Source: Mytilus galloprovincialis (taxonomy: Eukaryota > Mollusca > Bivalvia > Mytilida > Mytilidae). Taken from it: a DNA stretch of 64,000 nucleotides. This document shows, one piece after another, positions 1 to 11,629 of this stretch; positions within the stretch are counted from its first letter, which is position 1; each line of letters begins with the position of its first letter. The stretch is taken from contig NC_134847.1 in NCBI RefSeq assembly GCF_965363235.1, positions 58,560,439-58,624,438 of the forward strand, written 5' to 3'. Made by a program: the position numbers and the translations under genes. The notes under the pieces are model-generated. The model ran no database searches. It worked only from the letters and a program-made list of their open reading frames with translations, and was not told the DNA's origin.

Positions 1-1044
1 ATTCCTTATGAAAATCATATATTTCTTGAAAACTTAAAGACAAAAACAGTGTAAAACTTTTTGCTATCTTAAGCTAAATCAATAAAATCTTATATACTGG
101 CATAGACAATTTTCAATCTCAGGGTTTTATTAGATATTAAAATGTACATTTTGTGTATTCCACACACAAAAGTTGTAGACAGACTTACCATATAAACTTT
201 GATTTAATCCTTGAAAGAAGTATAGATTGCTAAAATAATTTATAAATTTATATTTTTTATATGTCCCAATACATTTAAATTCATTTAATTACCATCCTTT
301 TATGATTATTTGATTAAAATATTTATTCATTTATAGTCTTTTTACAATTAACATTTTTAAAAGCAAAATGACTTAAAACAGGATAAATCAAAGGGAAGTA
401 ACCAAATACACAAAGTTTTTATAACACAACGGCAGTTAGTTAGCCAGAGTAAACATCGTTGATTACCACCCAAGCTGTCAAGGGAAGCCATGTAATTATA
501 CTTCTTCTTTGATTTACAGGTAAAATTTAACACAGGTGTCAATTACACCTGTACGTAGTAAGAAATTATCAAATATGATGGCTGAAAATTTTCATTCATG
601 AAATATTTCATACACAGGAGTTTTTTCTGCTAAACGGGAGGACGGGAGGAGACCCCTGAAAACGGGATTATTGTACTCCCGTCGGGAGGTTCACATGTAT
701 GTGTATTCTACATGTATATCCAGGAAACCACAATCAATGGCTCATATATGCAATTGAAAATGAAAAAGCTCTTTTTAAATCAGTGCAGCAGTATTGACAC
801 ACTGAAAATATTAATATGTAAAGGTAGACAAAATTATCCCTTATCAGATATTTACATACTGTAAGTCATAATCCAAGATGCTTACAATATGAGTTCTTAC
901 AATAAATGCTACTTTTTCGTCTATTTGAAAGTGTTAACAGACTCCAGACTATTTTGTTTCTAATTATAACTGTATAATAAAATTTCCTGAACACAAGTGT
1001 TTTTCAAACAGTATATAAATAGAATAGAGATGTTTGTCACATAC
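1..1044. other. SMARCE1 intron (partial), no exon recognised
   Basis: The next SMARCE1 exon should start the HMG box (VWDQV...), and I find no match on the minus strand here, so it lies off the left edge. The stretch is AT-rich intron. A GGGAG-rich patch around 630-690 contains a CTCCCGTCGGGAG palindrome; no other structure was recognised. Confidence 0.6.
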
Positions 1045-3761
1045 TTTCCTGCTATATCTCATGTAAGGCATTAATGGCTTGTCTGGTGCCTTAGGTGCTT
1101 TTGGTGCTCGGCTGTCAGACTGTAAAATAAAATATGTGTTAAAAGTAATTAGAAAATTGAAATCAAATGATAACCAGATGCTCTGCAGGGCACAGCTTTA
1201 TACGACCGCAGAGTTCGAACTCTGAGCAGTTGGGGCAACTATGGACACAACATTCAAGCTGGATGCAGCTCTGAATTCGGACTGTGATTAAATAACTGAC
1301 ACAGCATAGGTTTCTGACACAGAATAAATGTGGTCTAATGAACTTCAAATTATTTTTTTTCTTTTGAGCAATTTACTATGCTGTTGAATATGAATCCTCT
1401 CAAAGAAAAAATATTTGAAGAAATTTTCTTTTTAAATTCTGAAATCTGAAATTAGAAACAAAATTGACCTCCACCCCAATTTTTTTTCTCACTTCCCCCT
1501 TTCCCTTATTCCAAAAATGATCTCAATTCAAGTTTCTAATGGAGTTTGCAACAAAAACTACTCATTTAAAGTCATATGAAACGAGTGAGTGGTGAAAAAT
1601 AATGTTTATCCAATTCTTGAAACAATGCATGTATATATCATAAACTTAGTCCTCTGTGCACGATTTTATCATTTTTAAGCAAGTATATCGTATAATAGTC
1701 AATTTATTTTTCTCTCTGTCTGTTATGATTTAACAAATATGGCTGCTCATTAAATGCCGTGTTTTGAAGCCGAAGTTTACCGATTGTCACCTTATTGTAA
1801 ACAAATAACAAAAAGCATGGGTATTGAGAACGTGTTTAACATGTACAATCAGATAATTGTTTATTTTAATGACAGATCCATGCGTATTGCGATCACCGGA
1901 TTTTTACGAGAAGAGTTACGCTCAGGTCACTATGCATACGGAAAATAGGTCGGCTAATTGCTTCCTGGAAGCAAGCAATTAAAAATAAGTAAACTTCTTC
2001 TAAATTTGGACAAATTAAAGAATGTTCCTCAGAAAAAAGTATATGTACATAAGTTTTATAATGAAAACTATCCATTTAGTTATAAAAAACACATGCACAA
2101 TTTTTTTTAATTTGAGGTTTCTTATGACTTTAAATACATGTACATCATAAAATATTAAAATATAAAATGTTATACAGTCATGATTAAAATTAATATTAAT
2201 TAATAGTAACTTGCAAAAAAATAAATGGGAAATGTGTCCAAAAGGACACAGATGAAGCCCTCGCTAGCATATAACGCTATAAATGACATAACTCAAGAAC
2301 TGTAAAAGTGAAGCTGCTAAAAGTTGAAGTACCTTAACTCTGAAATGACATGAGATAAAATCTTCACTCTACTGACACATCTACCTGAACAAATGCTGAA
2401 CATTGAAAAATAAAAACAAAACAAACAAGAATGTGACCATAGTACACGGATGCCCCAGTTGCACTCTCTTTTTCTTTGTTCAGTGGAGCATGAAATTGGG
2501 ATAAATTTATAATTTGGCATTAAAATTAGAAAGATCATATCATAGGGAACATGTTTACTAAGTTTCAAGTTGATTGGACTTCAACTTCCTCAAAAACTAT
2601 CTTGACCAAAAATTTTAACCTGCAGTGGAACAGACAGGCAAACGGAGGCACAGACCAGAAAACATAATGCCCCTCTACTTTCATAGGAAGGGCATAAAAA
2701 CACTTATTAATATGCATACTTACTCCTCCACCTCTAACTTTGGTTGGGTTAAAGTTTGGATTGCCATGAGGAGTTGTTATGAATGGACTACCTGCATTCT
2801 GCAAATGGAAAATAAGCAAAATATTAAATGATGTACATATATATATATATGTGTGTGTAGTGAAGAACAATCTGTTATATGAAAAATTAATATTTATTTT
2901 CGACTATTGAAAATCTAAATTATCATTTTATTCTTAGATTGGAGAATGATTGTTTGCATATCAAGTAATTCCAATGGATATATTACATGCATATTCATGA
3001 CTAACAAGATGAACTATTAGCTACATGTATTTAATCACTAATTCTAACCCCTCTATCAGGACATCAAACAGAAAAGCATTATCTTATGAAATTTGATTCC
3101 TAACTTTAGATATCTTTGATACATAAATATATTCATTAAACAGGAAGATGATGGGCAATGAATCAAAAAATGTGTCACACATGAACTTTGAATAATAAAT
3201 AATTTCATTTATGTAAAACTACAAGTACAAACTTACTGATCCAATAGATCTTCCTCTTTGAGCTGCAAGATAAAAATAAAATGCTCTAGTCTGGTATAAA
3301 ATACAAACTGATCAAACTTCAGCACAAAAACAAGGAGATTGAAAATTTATAATATAAAATAAATTCAAATGTTGTCATACTACTTGCACTAGTTAGCCTT
3401 TACATTTAACAAACATTATCAAGTTCAACAATGATAAATAACATCCCCTTTTCACTAAAACAATTAGAAGTTCAACAATGACAAATAACATCCCCTTTTC
3501 ACTAAAACAATTAGAAGTTCAACTATTGCAAAGCTTTGTCTAAACTCTAAGTTACACTTATAAAACATGGCAATATCAGTTTGATTCAAAATGTAAAAAA
3601 TGTTCAAAATGATATAAACATGATAAACATGATGAACATCAGTAGAATACTATTTCATGTATTTATAGAATATTATTCAAGTTGTTCAATGAATTACTTT
3701 TTATTGACTTACGTGTAACTGGTCGCTCTTGTGTGTGTGTTCGTATGAGAGGTAATGCCAT
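1045..3761 (-). CDS. SMARCE1: SMARCE1 (BAF57), 5' part; gene continues beyond left edge
   Basis: SWI/SNF (BAF) chromatin-remodelling subunit, nuclear, carrying an HMG box. Four coding exons read on the minus strand: 3713-3761 (ATG at 3761, MALPLIRT..., 49 nt), 3237-3262 (26 nt), 2724-2798 (75 nt) and 1045-1119 (75 nt). Each has AG/GT borders and phases join cleanly into 75 codons. The last visible exon encodes PKAPDKPLMPYMRYSRK, the nearly invariant stretch just before the SMARCE1 HMG box; the box itself and the coiled coil must lie left of position 1. The 49-nt exon has an acceptor at 3779-3780, so 3762-3778 is 5'UTR and an upstream non-coding exon exists. The N-terminus differs from the human one, which is normal for this poorly conserved region. 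Seen: motif, splice sites and phase. Known: family role. Certain apart from the unseen 3' part. Confidence 0.93.
1160..1350. repeat. dispersed bivalve repeat copy
   Basis: Lies in the intron upstream of the fourth SMARCE1 exon. GC content and wording (GACCGCAGAGTTCGAAC, TGGACACAACATTCAAGC) differ from the flanking intron and recall, from memory, a very common bivalve interspersed sequence. No terminal repeats were found, so the borders are approximate. A further possibly mobile segment follows at about 1565-1980 but could not be classified. Confidence 0.5.
2427..2696 (-). repeat. 'TATGCCCC...GGGGCAT' dispersed repeat, copy 1 (inverted)
   Basis: Reverse-complement copy of a family also present at 25821-25992, 26510-26955 and 43471-43724. 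Shared hallmarks are ATGCCCC at one end, GGGGCAT followed by a tail ending in ACACATTCTT at the other, and internal GTCCACTGAACATAGAAAA-type and AACTTGAAACTTAGTAC-type strings. It sits between SMARCE1 exons and reaches to 28 bp from the exon at 2724. Confidence 0.7.
3423..3522. repeat. 47-bp direct tandem duplication
   Basis: Two nearly identical 47-bp units (3423-3469, 3470-3516) beginning GTTCAACAATGA, followed by a partial third unit. They differ at about one base, so the duplication is recent. Lies in the SMARCE1 intron between exons 3237-3262 and 3713-3761. Confidence 0.85.
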
Positions 3762-3778
3762 CTCTATTTACACTAGTT

Positions 3779-4150
3779 CTGTAAGAGATAAATGCATGTA
3801 AATTATCAAAAAATCATTGCATAAAGTTTGCATACATGTATGTAAAGATAGATGGATGATGTAAACAGCTTCCACATGCATATGGAACCTTGTACAAACA
3901 CCTTCAGATAAACCATCAATACTGTATAACTGAACATACTGATCATGATTGATTATCAAAATATTCAACAGCAATAATACAATAAAATATTATAAAAGAA
4001 ATTGTCATGATTCATGATAGGCATCAGTCATGGGTATTCAACCAAATTACTCTTTTACCTTTTAAAGCAGTTTCTGACTAAAAATTTAAATAACAGAAAA
4101 TAGCAAAGACCTCCTTGTCCTTTTTTAAGATGGTGGTGCATCACACTTGT

Positions 4151-4191
<41 letters not shown>

Positions 4192-5034
4192 CCATTTGCT
4201 CCCAAAACACATAAGCCCACTGGGTTCTTTGAATTTGCACCCTATTTTTGTTCAAAGAACAAATGAAGAAAGGCTAAATTATATCCTAATATTTATATTT
4301 TCAGGAGAAAATAAATCTTAATTTTTTTATTTTTTTTTGTGATTAATAGATGTTTAATCCTTAAATGTTCATGACATTGATTATTCATAACTGATTATTT
4401 TGGTATTAAAAAGCTAATTTGATATTATTGTTATGTATTTTGACATTAATTTTTGTTGTTATAATGACCTTGAATTACAATTCCTATATATCGTCATTAT
4501 TATCCCTTATAAATATATTTTTTAATTGGGACCAGATTGACTTTAAATATGGGGCAGGTTCGACTCGGGATAGACAACATGGAAGCAAAACATGTAGATG
4601 GTTGTTATGCTGTACATGCTGTATTTACAGTATTTACCATGTTTTCACTTGGAAAAAAATATTTATATTACAAAATGTATATAAATGTGCTTTAGTTGTG
4701 GCATTCCCTTCACGTTCCTTCACCTCATCATATCATACGACTAACAATGTTTACTCTAGGTAGAAATGATATCTAACGGTAACCATATGGCTGGTTTCTT
4801 TAGTACGGCACCAATTGTTTCCAGAGAGCATGATTTTCATGGCAAAGCCACATTGTCTTCTCCAGGACTTAAGCTGGGGACATCTGAGACGCAGGGCAGG
4901 GCTTTAGATCAAAGAGTTAAGGTGCTGTAGTGTAGAATAACGCTCTATAGTTTGTTACACAATTCAAGTATGGCGAACGCAACCTATAAAAGTCATGGAA
5001 GTGGGCTGTCAATTCTATAAACCATCTTTAGAGC
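3779..5034. other. 5' flank of SMARCE1, non-coding
   Basis: Holds the AT microsatellite and AT-rich sequence. The SMARCE1 first non-coding exon and promoter should be here or a little further right, but I cannot place them. ORFs here are short and lack recognisable protein character. Confidence 0.6.
4153..4187. repeat. (AT)n microsatellite
   Basis: About 17 uninterrupted AT dinucleotides in the 5' flank of SMARCE1. Probably length-variable between individuals. Confidence 0.95.
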
Positions 5035-5038
5035 TTAA

Positions 5039-5342
5039 CCCTCTTGCTGCTGGAGGGACACATATGTCCACAACGACTGTGCTGGAGGGACACATACAAA
5101 TGTATGTCCATGTTTTGAATTATGCAAGCTTCTAATCATTGCTGTTCCTCTTTCAAAATGAAAGACCGAACATTAAAAAGTGTACTATGATTCTACAATG
5201 GTTCTCAAATGTAACGGTCATTACAACATGACGTCATATATTGATTGACGTCATTGTTTGGCATTTCTTGTCACACACATTGAGTGGTCGTATTTCCTGG
5301 CATATGAAATGCAACCCTGAAAAACAACTGGCAGCAAGAGGG
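5039..5342. mobile_element. piggyBac-like MITE with TTAA target duplication
   Basis: Starts CCCTCTTGCTGC and ends with the exact inverse GCAGCAAGAGGG. Both ends are flanked by TTAA (5035-5038 and 5343-5346). TTAA target sites plus CCCT termini are the piggyBac hallmark. At 304 bp with no ORF it is non-autonomous. The left half carries repeated CTGGAGGGACACATA strings. It lies 60 bp before the RNase H ORF. Confidence 0.9.
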
Positions 5343-5401
5343 TTAAGAGTGCAAAATTCATCTTTGCAGTCACTAAGATAAATACTTAACAATACACCTT
5401 A

Positions 5402-6424
5402 TTGCTATTTGTTCGCCATTACTGGAAATCACACAGGTTCCCGTGTAGATGGAAAATGGAAAAACTAAGTCATCTTCCTGCAAATTCATGTATAGCATTT
5501 ACTGATGGGTCCTGTCTTGGTAGTCCTGGCCCTGTAGGAGCAGGTGCTGTCATCTTTCCATCAAATAATCAACCACAAATTGAAATTAGTAAAGCTGTAT
5601 CCAAGAAAGGATCAATACTACTCGGAGAACTGATCGCCATTAAACTTGTTGTTGACCACTTTTTAATATCAGAAAACAGACAAAACACAGACTCAATTAC
5701 ACTTTTTTCAGATAGTCAGACCTCAATTGGAATTTTAACTTTAAACTGGAAATCAGAGAATTACATCAAAGTCATAAGAGAAATAAAGAAAAACATGAAA
5801 GTATTAAAGATGAATGGAATTCCATTAAATTTTGAATGGACACCTGGTCATGCTGATATCCAAGGAAATGACATTGCTGATTCACTGGCCAAAAAAGGAG
5901 CTAAAGAAGCTGAAAAAATAGAAGAACCATCAGAAGTAACCAGGCAGGATATAAAACGTGCAGCAAGAGAAAGTGTTTTAAGAAAATGGCAGAACCAATG
6001 GGAATCAAGTCAACGTGGCAGAAATTATTACAATTATCATCAAAATGTCTGTCAGAAAATACCAAAAGATTTACCGTCCAAATGGTCGTTTTCAATTACT
6101 ACTAGTTTGAGAACAGGTTATTGTGATCTAAATGATTATAAATCCAAAATTATACCATCATCAGACAAAAACTGTTCCTGTGGAGAGCCAGAAACTGTAG
6201 AACACTATCTTTTACATTGTTCTAACTATGAGGAGGCTAGAGAGAGAATGAGAACATCTATTTACTTTATTACAGGAAATATACACATGGATTTAGACAC
6301 ATTATTAGGAATCGATGAAGAAGACATTAATAGAGACAATCGAAATGAGATATTGTGCCATCTGGAAAATTATTTAACGGAGTCTGGTAGATTCAAAAAC
6401 ACTATACAGCAAAAAACACTATAA
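5402..6424 (+). CDS. RNase H plus C-terminal domain of a non-LTR retrotransposon ORF2 (340 aa, intact)
   Basis: Encodes a type I RNase H domain. Catalytic acids are all in place: FTDGS near residue 34, the Glu of GELIAI, the Asp of FSDSQTS, and the TPGHAD...GNDIADSLAKKG segment supplying His and the last Asp. After it comes a cysteine/histidine segment (CSCGEPETVEHYLLHC), the zinc-knuckle tail typical of LINE ORF2 proteins. No reverse transcriptase is visible upstream; a piggyBac-like MITE ends 60 bp before the start. Likely a 5'-truncated LINE copy that is still open, since truncation is usual for LINEs. A solo domesticated RNase H is the alternative. A second in-frame ATG (5453, MEKLSHLP) may be the more natural start, because residues before it look unlike protein. 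Not a host RNase H1: the hybrid-binding domain is absent. Confidence 0.85.
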   Translation: MLFVRHYWKSHRFPCRWKMEKLSHLPANSCIAFTDGSCLGSPGPVGAGAVIFPSNNQPQIEISKAVSKKGSILLGELIAIKLVVDHFLISENRQNTDSITLFSDSQTSIGILTLNWKSENYIKVIREIKKNMKVLKMNGIPLNFEWTPGHADIQGNDIADSLAKKGAKEAEKIEEPSEVTRQDIKRAARESVLRKWQNQWESSQRGRNYYNYHQNVCQKIPKDLPSKWSFSITTSLRTGYCDLNDYKSKIIPSSDKNCSCGEPETVEHYLLHCSNYEEARERMRTSIYFITGNIHMDLDTLLGIDEEDINRDNRNEILCHLENYLTESGRFKNTIQQKTL

Positions 6425-6927
6425 ATCTATATCAAAATTAAGTCAAAATTTTTTAAGCAGCAGCCACAATTTCAATTAAGTACATGAGTGAACATTACAT
6501 ATGTGAAGAAACTACAAAAGAGGAAACGTACACAAGTGTTTACAGTGTCATTTGGGACACTTACTAAAGACTAAATTTTGACTTCATAAAGCAAAATATC
6601 TGACGCCACAATGGAAAAGTGATTGTTGTGTGCGTCAAAAGTTCAAGCAGCCAGGTCAGCCGGGATTAACGATAAGGTGTATTTTATGAAGCATAAAGCA
6701 TAAAAGATTTATTTAAAGTTGGTTATACATATAACAATACAACATATAAGCTCTGTAGAGCTTTTATCAGACATATGAAATTACGTCTATTATTTCTTGC
6801 AAAGAATGCATTTGGAGCTAGACTGTCATTTACTTCTTGTCTATTGTTTAGTTCTAACCAAGTCATCATATTCGTTTCTAAGATCACCTGTCAGTGTGGG
6901 AATTGATATTGTCAGTAATAATTTCTT
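6425..6927. other. 3' flank of the RNase H ORF, probable LINE tail
   Basis: AT-rich, no coding potential recognised. Probably contains the LINE 3'UTR; the element end could not be fixed because no poly(A) tail or target duplication was identified. Confidence 0.4.
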
Positions 6928-7088
6928 CAGTGGCGGATCCAGGGGGGGGGGGTTCCGGGGGTGCGCACCCCCCCTTTATTTTTGCCGATCAATGCATTTG
7001 TATCGGGACATATGTTTTGCACCCCCCCTTTGCCCTGGGTGCCCTGGGTTAGCACCCCCCCTTTCGAAAATTCCTGCATCCGCCCCTG
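6928..7088. mobile_element. hAT-like MITE
   Basis: Begins CAGTGGCGGATCCAGG and ends with the near-inverse CATCCGCCCCTG, the classic hAT MITE termini. Flanked by the 7-bp direct repeat ATTTCTT (6921-6927, 7089-7095). Interior is C/G-homopolymer-rich (runs of 7-10). 161 bp, non-autonomous. Confidence 0.9.
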
Positions 7089-8203
7089 ATTTCTTGCTGA
7101 CCCGAATGATGCCTTGATGGATAAATAATTTATTCAATGCCAATTCCAATGGGCAAACAATATTTTTGATGAGTTTTCAGCGATTCGAGGTGATTAAAAT
7201 ATATAAAATAACACGTTGGATGGGTTTTGTCATTAATATATTTGCATACGATTTGATTTAAAGCATGTTTTTAGGGATATAACTACCTTATTACTTCTCA
7301 CTTTTCGGCATTGACAAAAGAAAATGAAATCTCGTAAATTCTCGTGACGCGATGTATACAAATTTTATAATATTTTTTTTTTAATTCCAATAATTACAAT
7401 CTGTGTGAAACTCTTTACATTTTGACCACGAAAATTGTTACTAAATTAAAATTAACCTAAGAAAATTATATATTATTTATCACGTTTTCGGCGGGATTTG
7501 CACGGCAGGCGGTTTTTCGGAAATCCCCGAAATTCCGAATTGCATTTATTTGTTTTGAAAGTTTTAGTTAACAAATGATTTAATGAAAACAAAGGTAAAA
7601 AATGAAACAGATGTCATAAAATTTCAATGAAGAAACAAACATAACCCTTTAACTGTGTCATATAGCCACTGAAAATAACAGTAGCATTTTCCCTAACTTT
7701 TGACAGTTTTAGTTTTACAAACAACATGCTGTCAGTGCATCATCTGTGAAAATCTCAGAACATAAAAGTTTGACATGAAATTGATTGATTAATGCAGTTT
7801 TTTTTTAGTTATTTTGTGATAGGATTTTTTTTTACGGAGTTTTTGCTCTGTCTACTGATTTAGTTGATTTGAAAAGAACAGTTCTCTGTCTATACTTTCA
7901 AGGAATCAAGACGTTTCAGCCACTACTTCTACTGCAGAAATTGCTATCCTACCGTATTCTAAAATCGGTCATCTTGATGGGAATCCGGGACCATTCGCCC
8001 TGATTAATGTTTGCCCTAGTACCTGTTCGCCATGATACATGTTTGCCCAGGGTCCATTCCCCCTGATTTTTATTTTTTCTAGTTTTTGTCTAGTCGCATT
8101 ATTTTAAGTATTTGAACAAAATGGCTATTTCAAACCTGACTTCGGAATGCCTATTGGCTCAAACATTTCAGAACTTCACAAAATCACACTTCTGGCCTCC
8201 ATA
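7089..8203. other. intergenic, unclassified
   Basis: No gene recognised. Around 7990-8070 a short phrase recurs imperfectly (CATTCGCCCTGAT, GTTTGCCCT, GTTCGCCATGAT, CATTCCCCCTGAT), suggesting an old low-copy tandem or transposon interior. Confidence 0.4.
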
Positions 8204-8547
8204 CACCTAATCACTGTTTATTCCATACCTGACAAGTTCTAAAATTACACAACTTTTTCATCCAGTTGAAGCTTTCTGGGATCCTGTTTAAACAATGCAC
8301 CGTGCATGATACTTTTTAATGAGACCTGTTTAAACTACCGTAAATACTTCAAACAAAATATTTTTTTACTTCAATTTTAATTTCGAAAAAGTGGATCATA
8401 CTCTATCAATGTTTCTTAATAATCGCTTTCTAAAGTTTTTCCTCCCTCGGCTCAATACTGGTGACCTCTATTTTCGGAGGCCTGACCCTAACAGGAAGTT
8501 GTATAAATGACTGTTTTTCCTGACTTAGACTAAATAGCGATTAGGTG
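8204..8547. mobile_element. TA-flanked MITE upstream of TOPBP1
   Basis: Terminal inverted repeats CACCTAATCACTGTTTA on the left and TAAATAGCGATTAGGTG on the right (two mismatches), each next to TA. 344 bp, no ORF. Its right end is about 105 bp before the E2F-type site. Confidence 0.75.
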
Positions 8548-8652
8548 TATTGCTTTGTGTAGCATCATCAATCTTAGTGGCAGATGAAGAAGGTCAAGCA
8601 AATCGTATGTTTATGAATTTCAAAATGACAAGCACCTTACGTCTTGCTTTAT

Positions 8653-8664
8653 TTTCCCGCGAAA
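8653..8664. promoter_or_regulatory. palindromic E2F-type site, candidate TOPBP1 promoter
   Basis: TTTCCCGCGAAA matches the E2F consensus TTTSSCGC and reads as a site on both strands. It is the only such site I found between SMARCE1 and TOPBP1, about 1 kb upstream of the TOPBP1 ATG. Because the ATG exon starts with a splice acceptor (9631-9632), a non-coding first exon must lie upstream, so a promoter here is plausible. TOPBP1 is a known E2F target in mammals. The transcription start is not shown by the sequence. Confidence 0.5.
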
Positions 8665-9662
8665 GAAACTCATCCAAAATGAAAGGAAAACTATAGAAAA
8701 TTAAATTATATTGACGATGATGTGTGAACAAAACAAACTGACATAATATGTAAAATGTCAAAAATAGTAGAAAAAGATTTATGCACCCAATGCAGAAAAC
8801 TGCAAAAGTTAAACAAAAAGTTAGTGATGTTGTGTTTATTAGTATTTTGATTTATTTATTTATTTTTGATTGATTTTCTTGCTGTCCCCATATTAAAAGT
8901 CATTGGTATATATATTTAAAACTCTTTTTCATTAACCACATGCTAATAATATGAAAAATAACCATTTTATGATTTTTTTTATTAAATTTTTTGATTGAGA
9001 TGCATTTTTATCAAGGAAAATAAATGTTTAATTGAAGTGTTTTTTTCAATTCTTTTCTTTTGAACATCTGTTTCTAGACAGTGACACTGATATTATTTTC
9101 CTCCCATTAAATGTATATCAATAAAAATTACAGTAGAAATAACTTTACAAAGTATGGCTGAAATGTCCCCTCATCAGTCAGCGATTATTGGACTGTTGTC
9201 ATCTGCAGATCACTTTTGCATGGTCATTATGGTGGCTGCAATTATTTTGTGACATCAAAAATTTTCACTCATTTTGTGATGTCCAGTAATAATGCTATAG
9301 ACTAGAAAATAGGTGTTTTATATAAATGTATGTTTTTATTTTAGATGATGCAATGCTTTTTGTTTTTGATAGTTATGTGTGTTAATCGATGCTTATTGAA
9401 TTTGCTTGTCTTCAATAAAATCCAAGAGTAACTCGACAGCTACCAGTCTTGTGAGTAGAAAAGAAATTCTATTGACTACAGGCTGTTTAAGTAAACAATT
9501 ATTTTAGATCCATTATAAAATTATGGCACCTGTCCCACAAGCAGTCCAGTGTGAGTGCTAGGCCTGTTAACAAGCATGGAAATAATTTGCATTCATTGTT
9601 CAACTTATTACAATAAAAATTATTTTTTTCAGTTTTAGATTGTTGTTTAAATAATATACAGA

Positions 9663-11593
9663 ATGTCTGAAGGGGACTTTAAAATGTTCTGCATCAGAAC
9701 AGATGGCAGCTCTGGTAGAAATGGTGCCACTAAAGCTATGTTTGATGCATATGCAGTAAGTAGATTTATATATAACATTTTCAGAAAATGGCTTCCAATT
9801 TTATTTTTTTGTGCATGCAGAATGGATTGTCAACATGCATGACATGTCCCCGGTCAAATAATTTTTTTTTTCATCAGAATGTTTGCAAAAAAGTTAATTA
9901 CCTAATATTTAGTTTATTTGGATTGAACTTAAAACTAAAACTGCTTTCCTACAGAGACTGTTTCTTATTTTGAATTGAGATTTCCTTGCATTAATGTTGT
10001 CTCAATAGTGAGTCAATTCACAGTGTAAGCTGTTTAATGTGATGAGTTTTCAATAAATGGTAAAATTCACATCATTTGTGTGAAAAGAAAAATCTACAAA
10101 CTTAAGCTAAAACACAATAATAATAGTACATTTTGTTTGAAGTTTTAATTTGTTTTCATTATATTTTGAAGAATCTTGAAAAACAAGGATTTAAACCACA
10201 GTGGATGTTTGAAAGTGATTGCTTAAAAGTTGAAAAGAAAGAAAAGAACACTGCTTACTTATTTGACCACTTTTTAGGAGAAGGTTTTAACCATGTACAG
10301 AGTCTCAAGTGCAGGTAAAAATTGTAATCTGATGAAATACACAGAAGGTGGTCACACCAAAAATTTATCAGGCTGTCAGGTGCTCATCAAATAAGACAAC
10401 AGTCATTGTTTGACTTGCATAAGGGCATCTAAAAATAACATTTACGAATTATTAAGATGTTTCCTTTGGTGAACTAACATATAAGGATGTTTATTTAAAG
10501 GGATCTGATCTTTGACAATTCAAAAGGATCTTGTTCATGTTAAGAGTTGAATTTGTTTCTTCAAACTGATCAACCGATGAAAAGTTCAACTAGTTGTTGC
10601 ATCTAAAGCAGGAACAGTATTATAAAAAATATTCAAACCATACAATTTCCAATGATGAACTTTCTTTTTTTGAGAAGTTTAGATAATTAAAACTCTTAAG
10701 TTATGATGCAATTTAGTATACAAAACGGTTCCCTCTAGATGATTATTGATAATCAAATTGTTCTAAACATTGTTCATAAAGTTATAAAATTTATGTTGTC
10801 TAAAAATTTCAGAGAGTTGAGTGGAAAAGTTATAAATATATGGTTTGAATTGGAGATAACTCATGCTTTACATCACTTCTAGTCTTTGGTTATGTTGAAA
10901 TATTATCTCCCTTTTAGTATTATGATATAGTTACAATTGCTGTACAAGTACACACTACACAATAACTTTTCAATTAGAAAAGAAAGACAGCACAAAGATA
11001 TTGGATTTATTATAAGTTAGAAGTTTTGCTACTCACAATGTGATAAACATGTCATTTTGGTCTTTTGTGGATAGTTGTCTCATTGGCAATCATACCACAT
11101 CTTCTTTTTTATATGTGTTTGTTTTGTATTTAATAACTCTTGCCACATCTTGTATTCCCTGTACTTCTTATGAAACAGAAGACATAAATATCATAAATAT
11201 CACAAATATTTCCAACTTTAAAATTGAGAAAGGAAATGGGGAATGTGTCAAAGCGACAACAACCCGACCATAGAGCAGACAACAGCCGAAGGCCACCAAT
11301 TGCCAATGGGTCTTCAATGTAGCGAGAAACTCCCGCACCCAGAGGCGTCCTTCAGCTGGCCCCTTAAAAAATATGTATACTAGTTCAGTGATAATGGATG
11401 TCACACTAAACTCTGAATTATACACAAGAAACTAAAATTAAAAACCATACAAAAATTCTTAGCGAGAACCCTAAGTTAAACATGATTATGAGATCTCAAC
11501 CCTCCCCCTATACCTCTAGTCAATGTAGAAAAGTAAACACATAACAATACGCACATTAAAATTCAGTTCAAGAGAAGGTTTCAGAGGAGTTGT

Positions 11594-11629
<36 letters not shown>

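Noticed and set aside
1754-1948. 64-codon ORF with normal amino-acid usage
   Set aside because: Sits in a SMARCE1 intron within repeat-like sequence and matches no family I know.
4055-4255. 66-codon ORF with YIYIYIY run
   Set aside because: Generated by the AT microsatellite.
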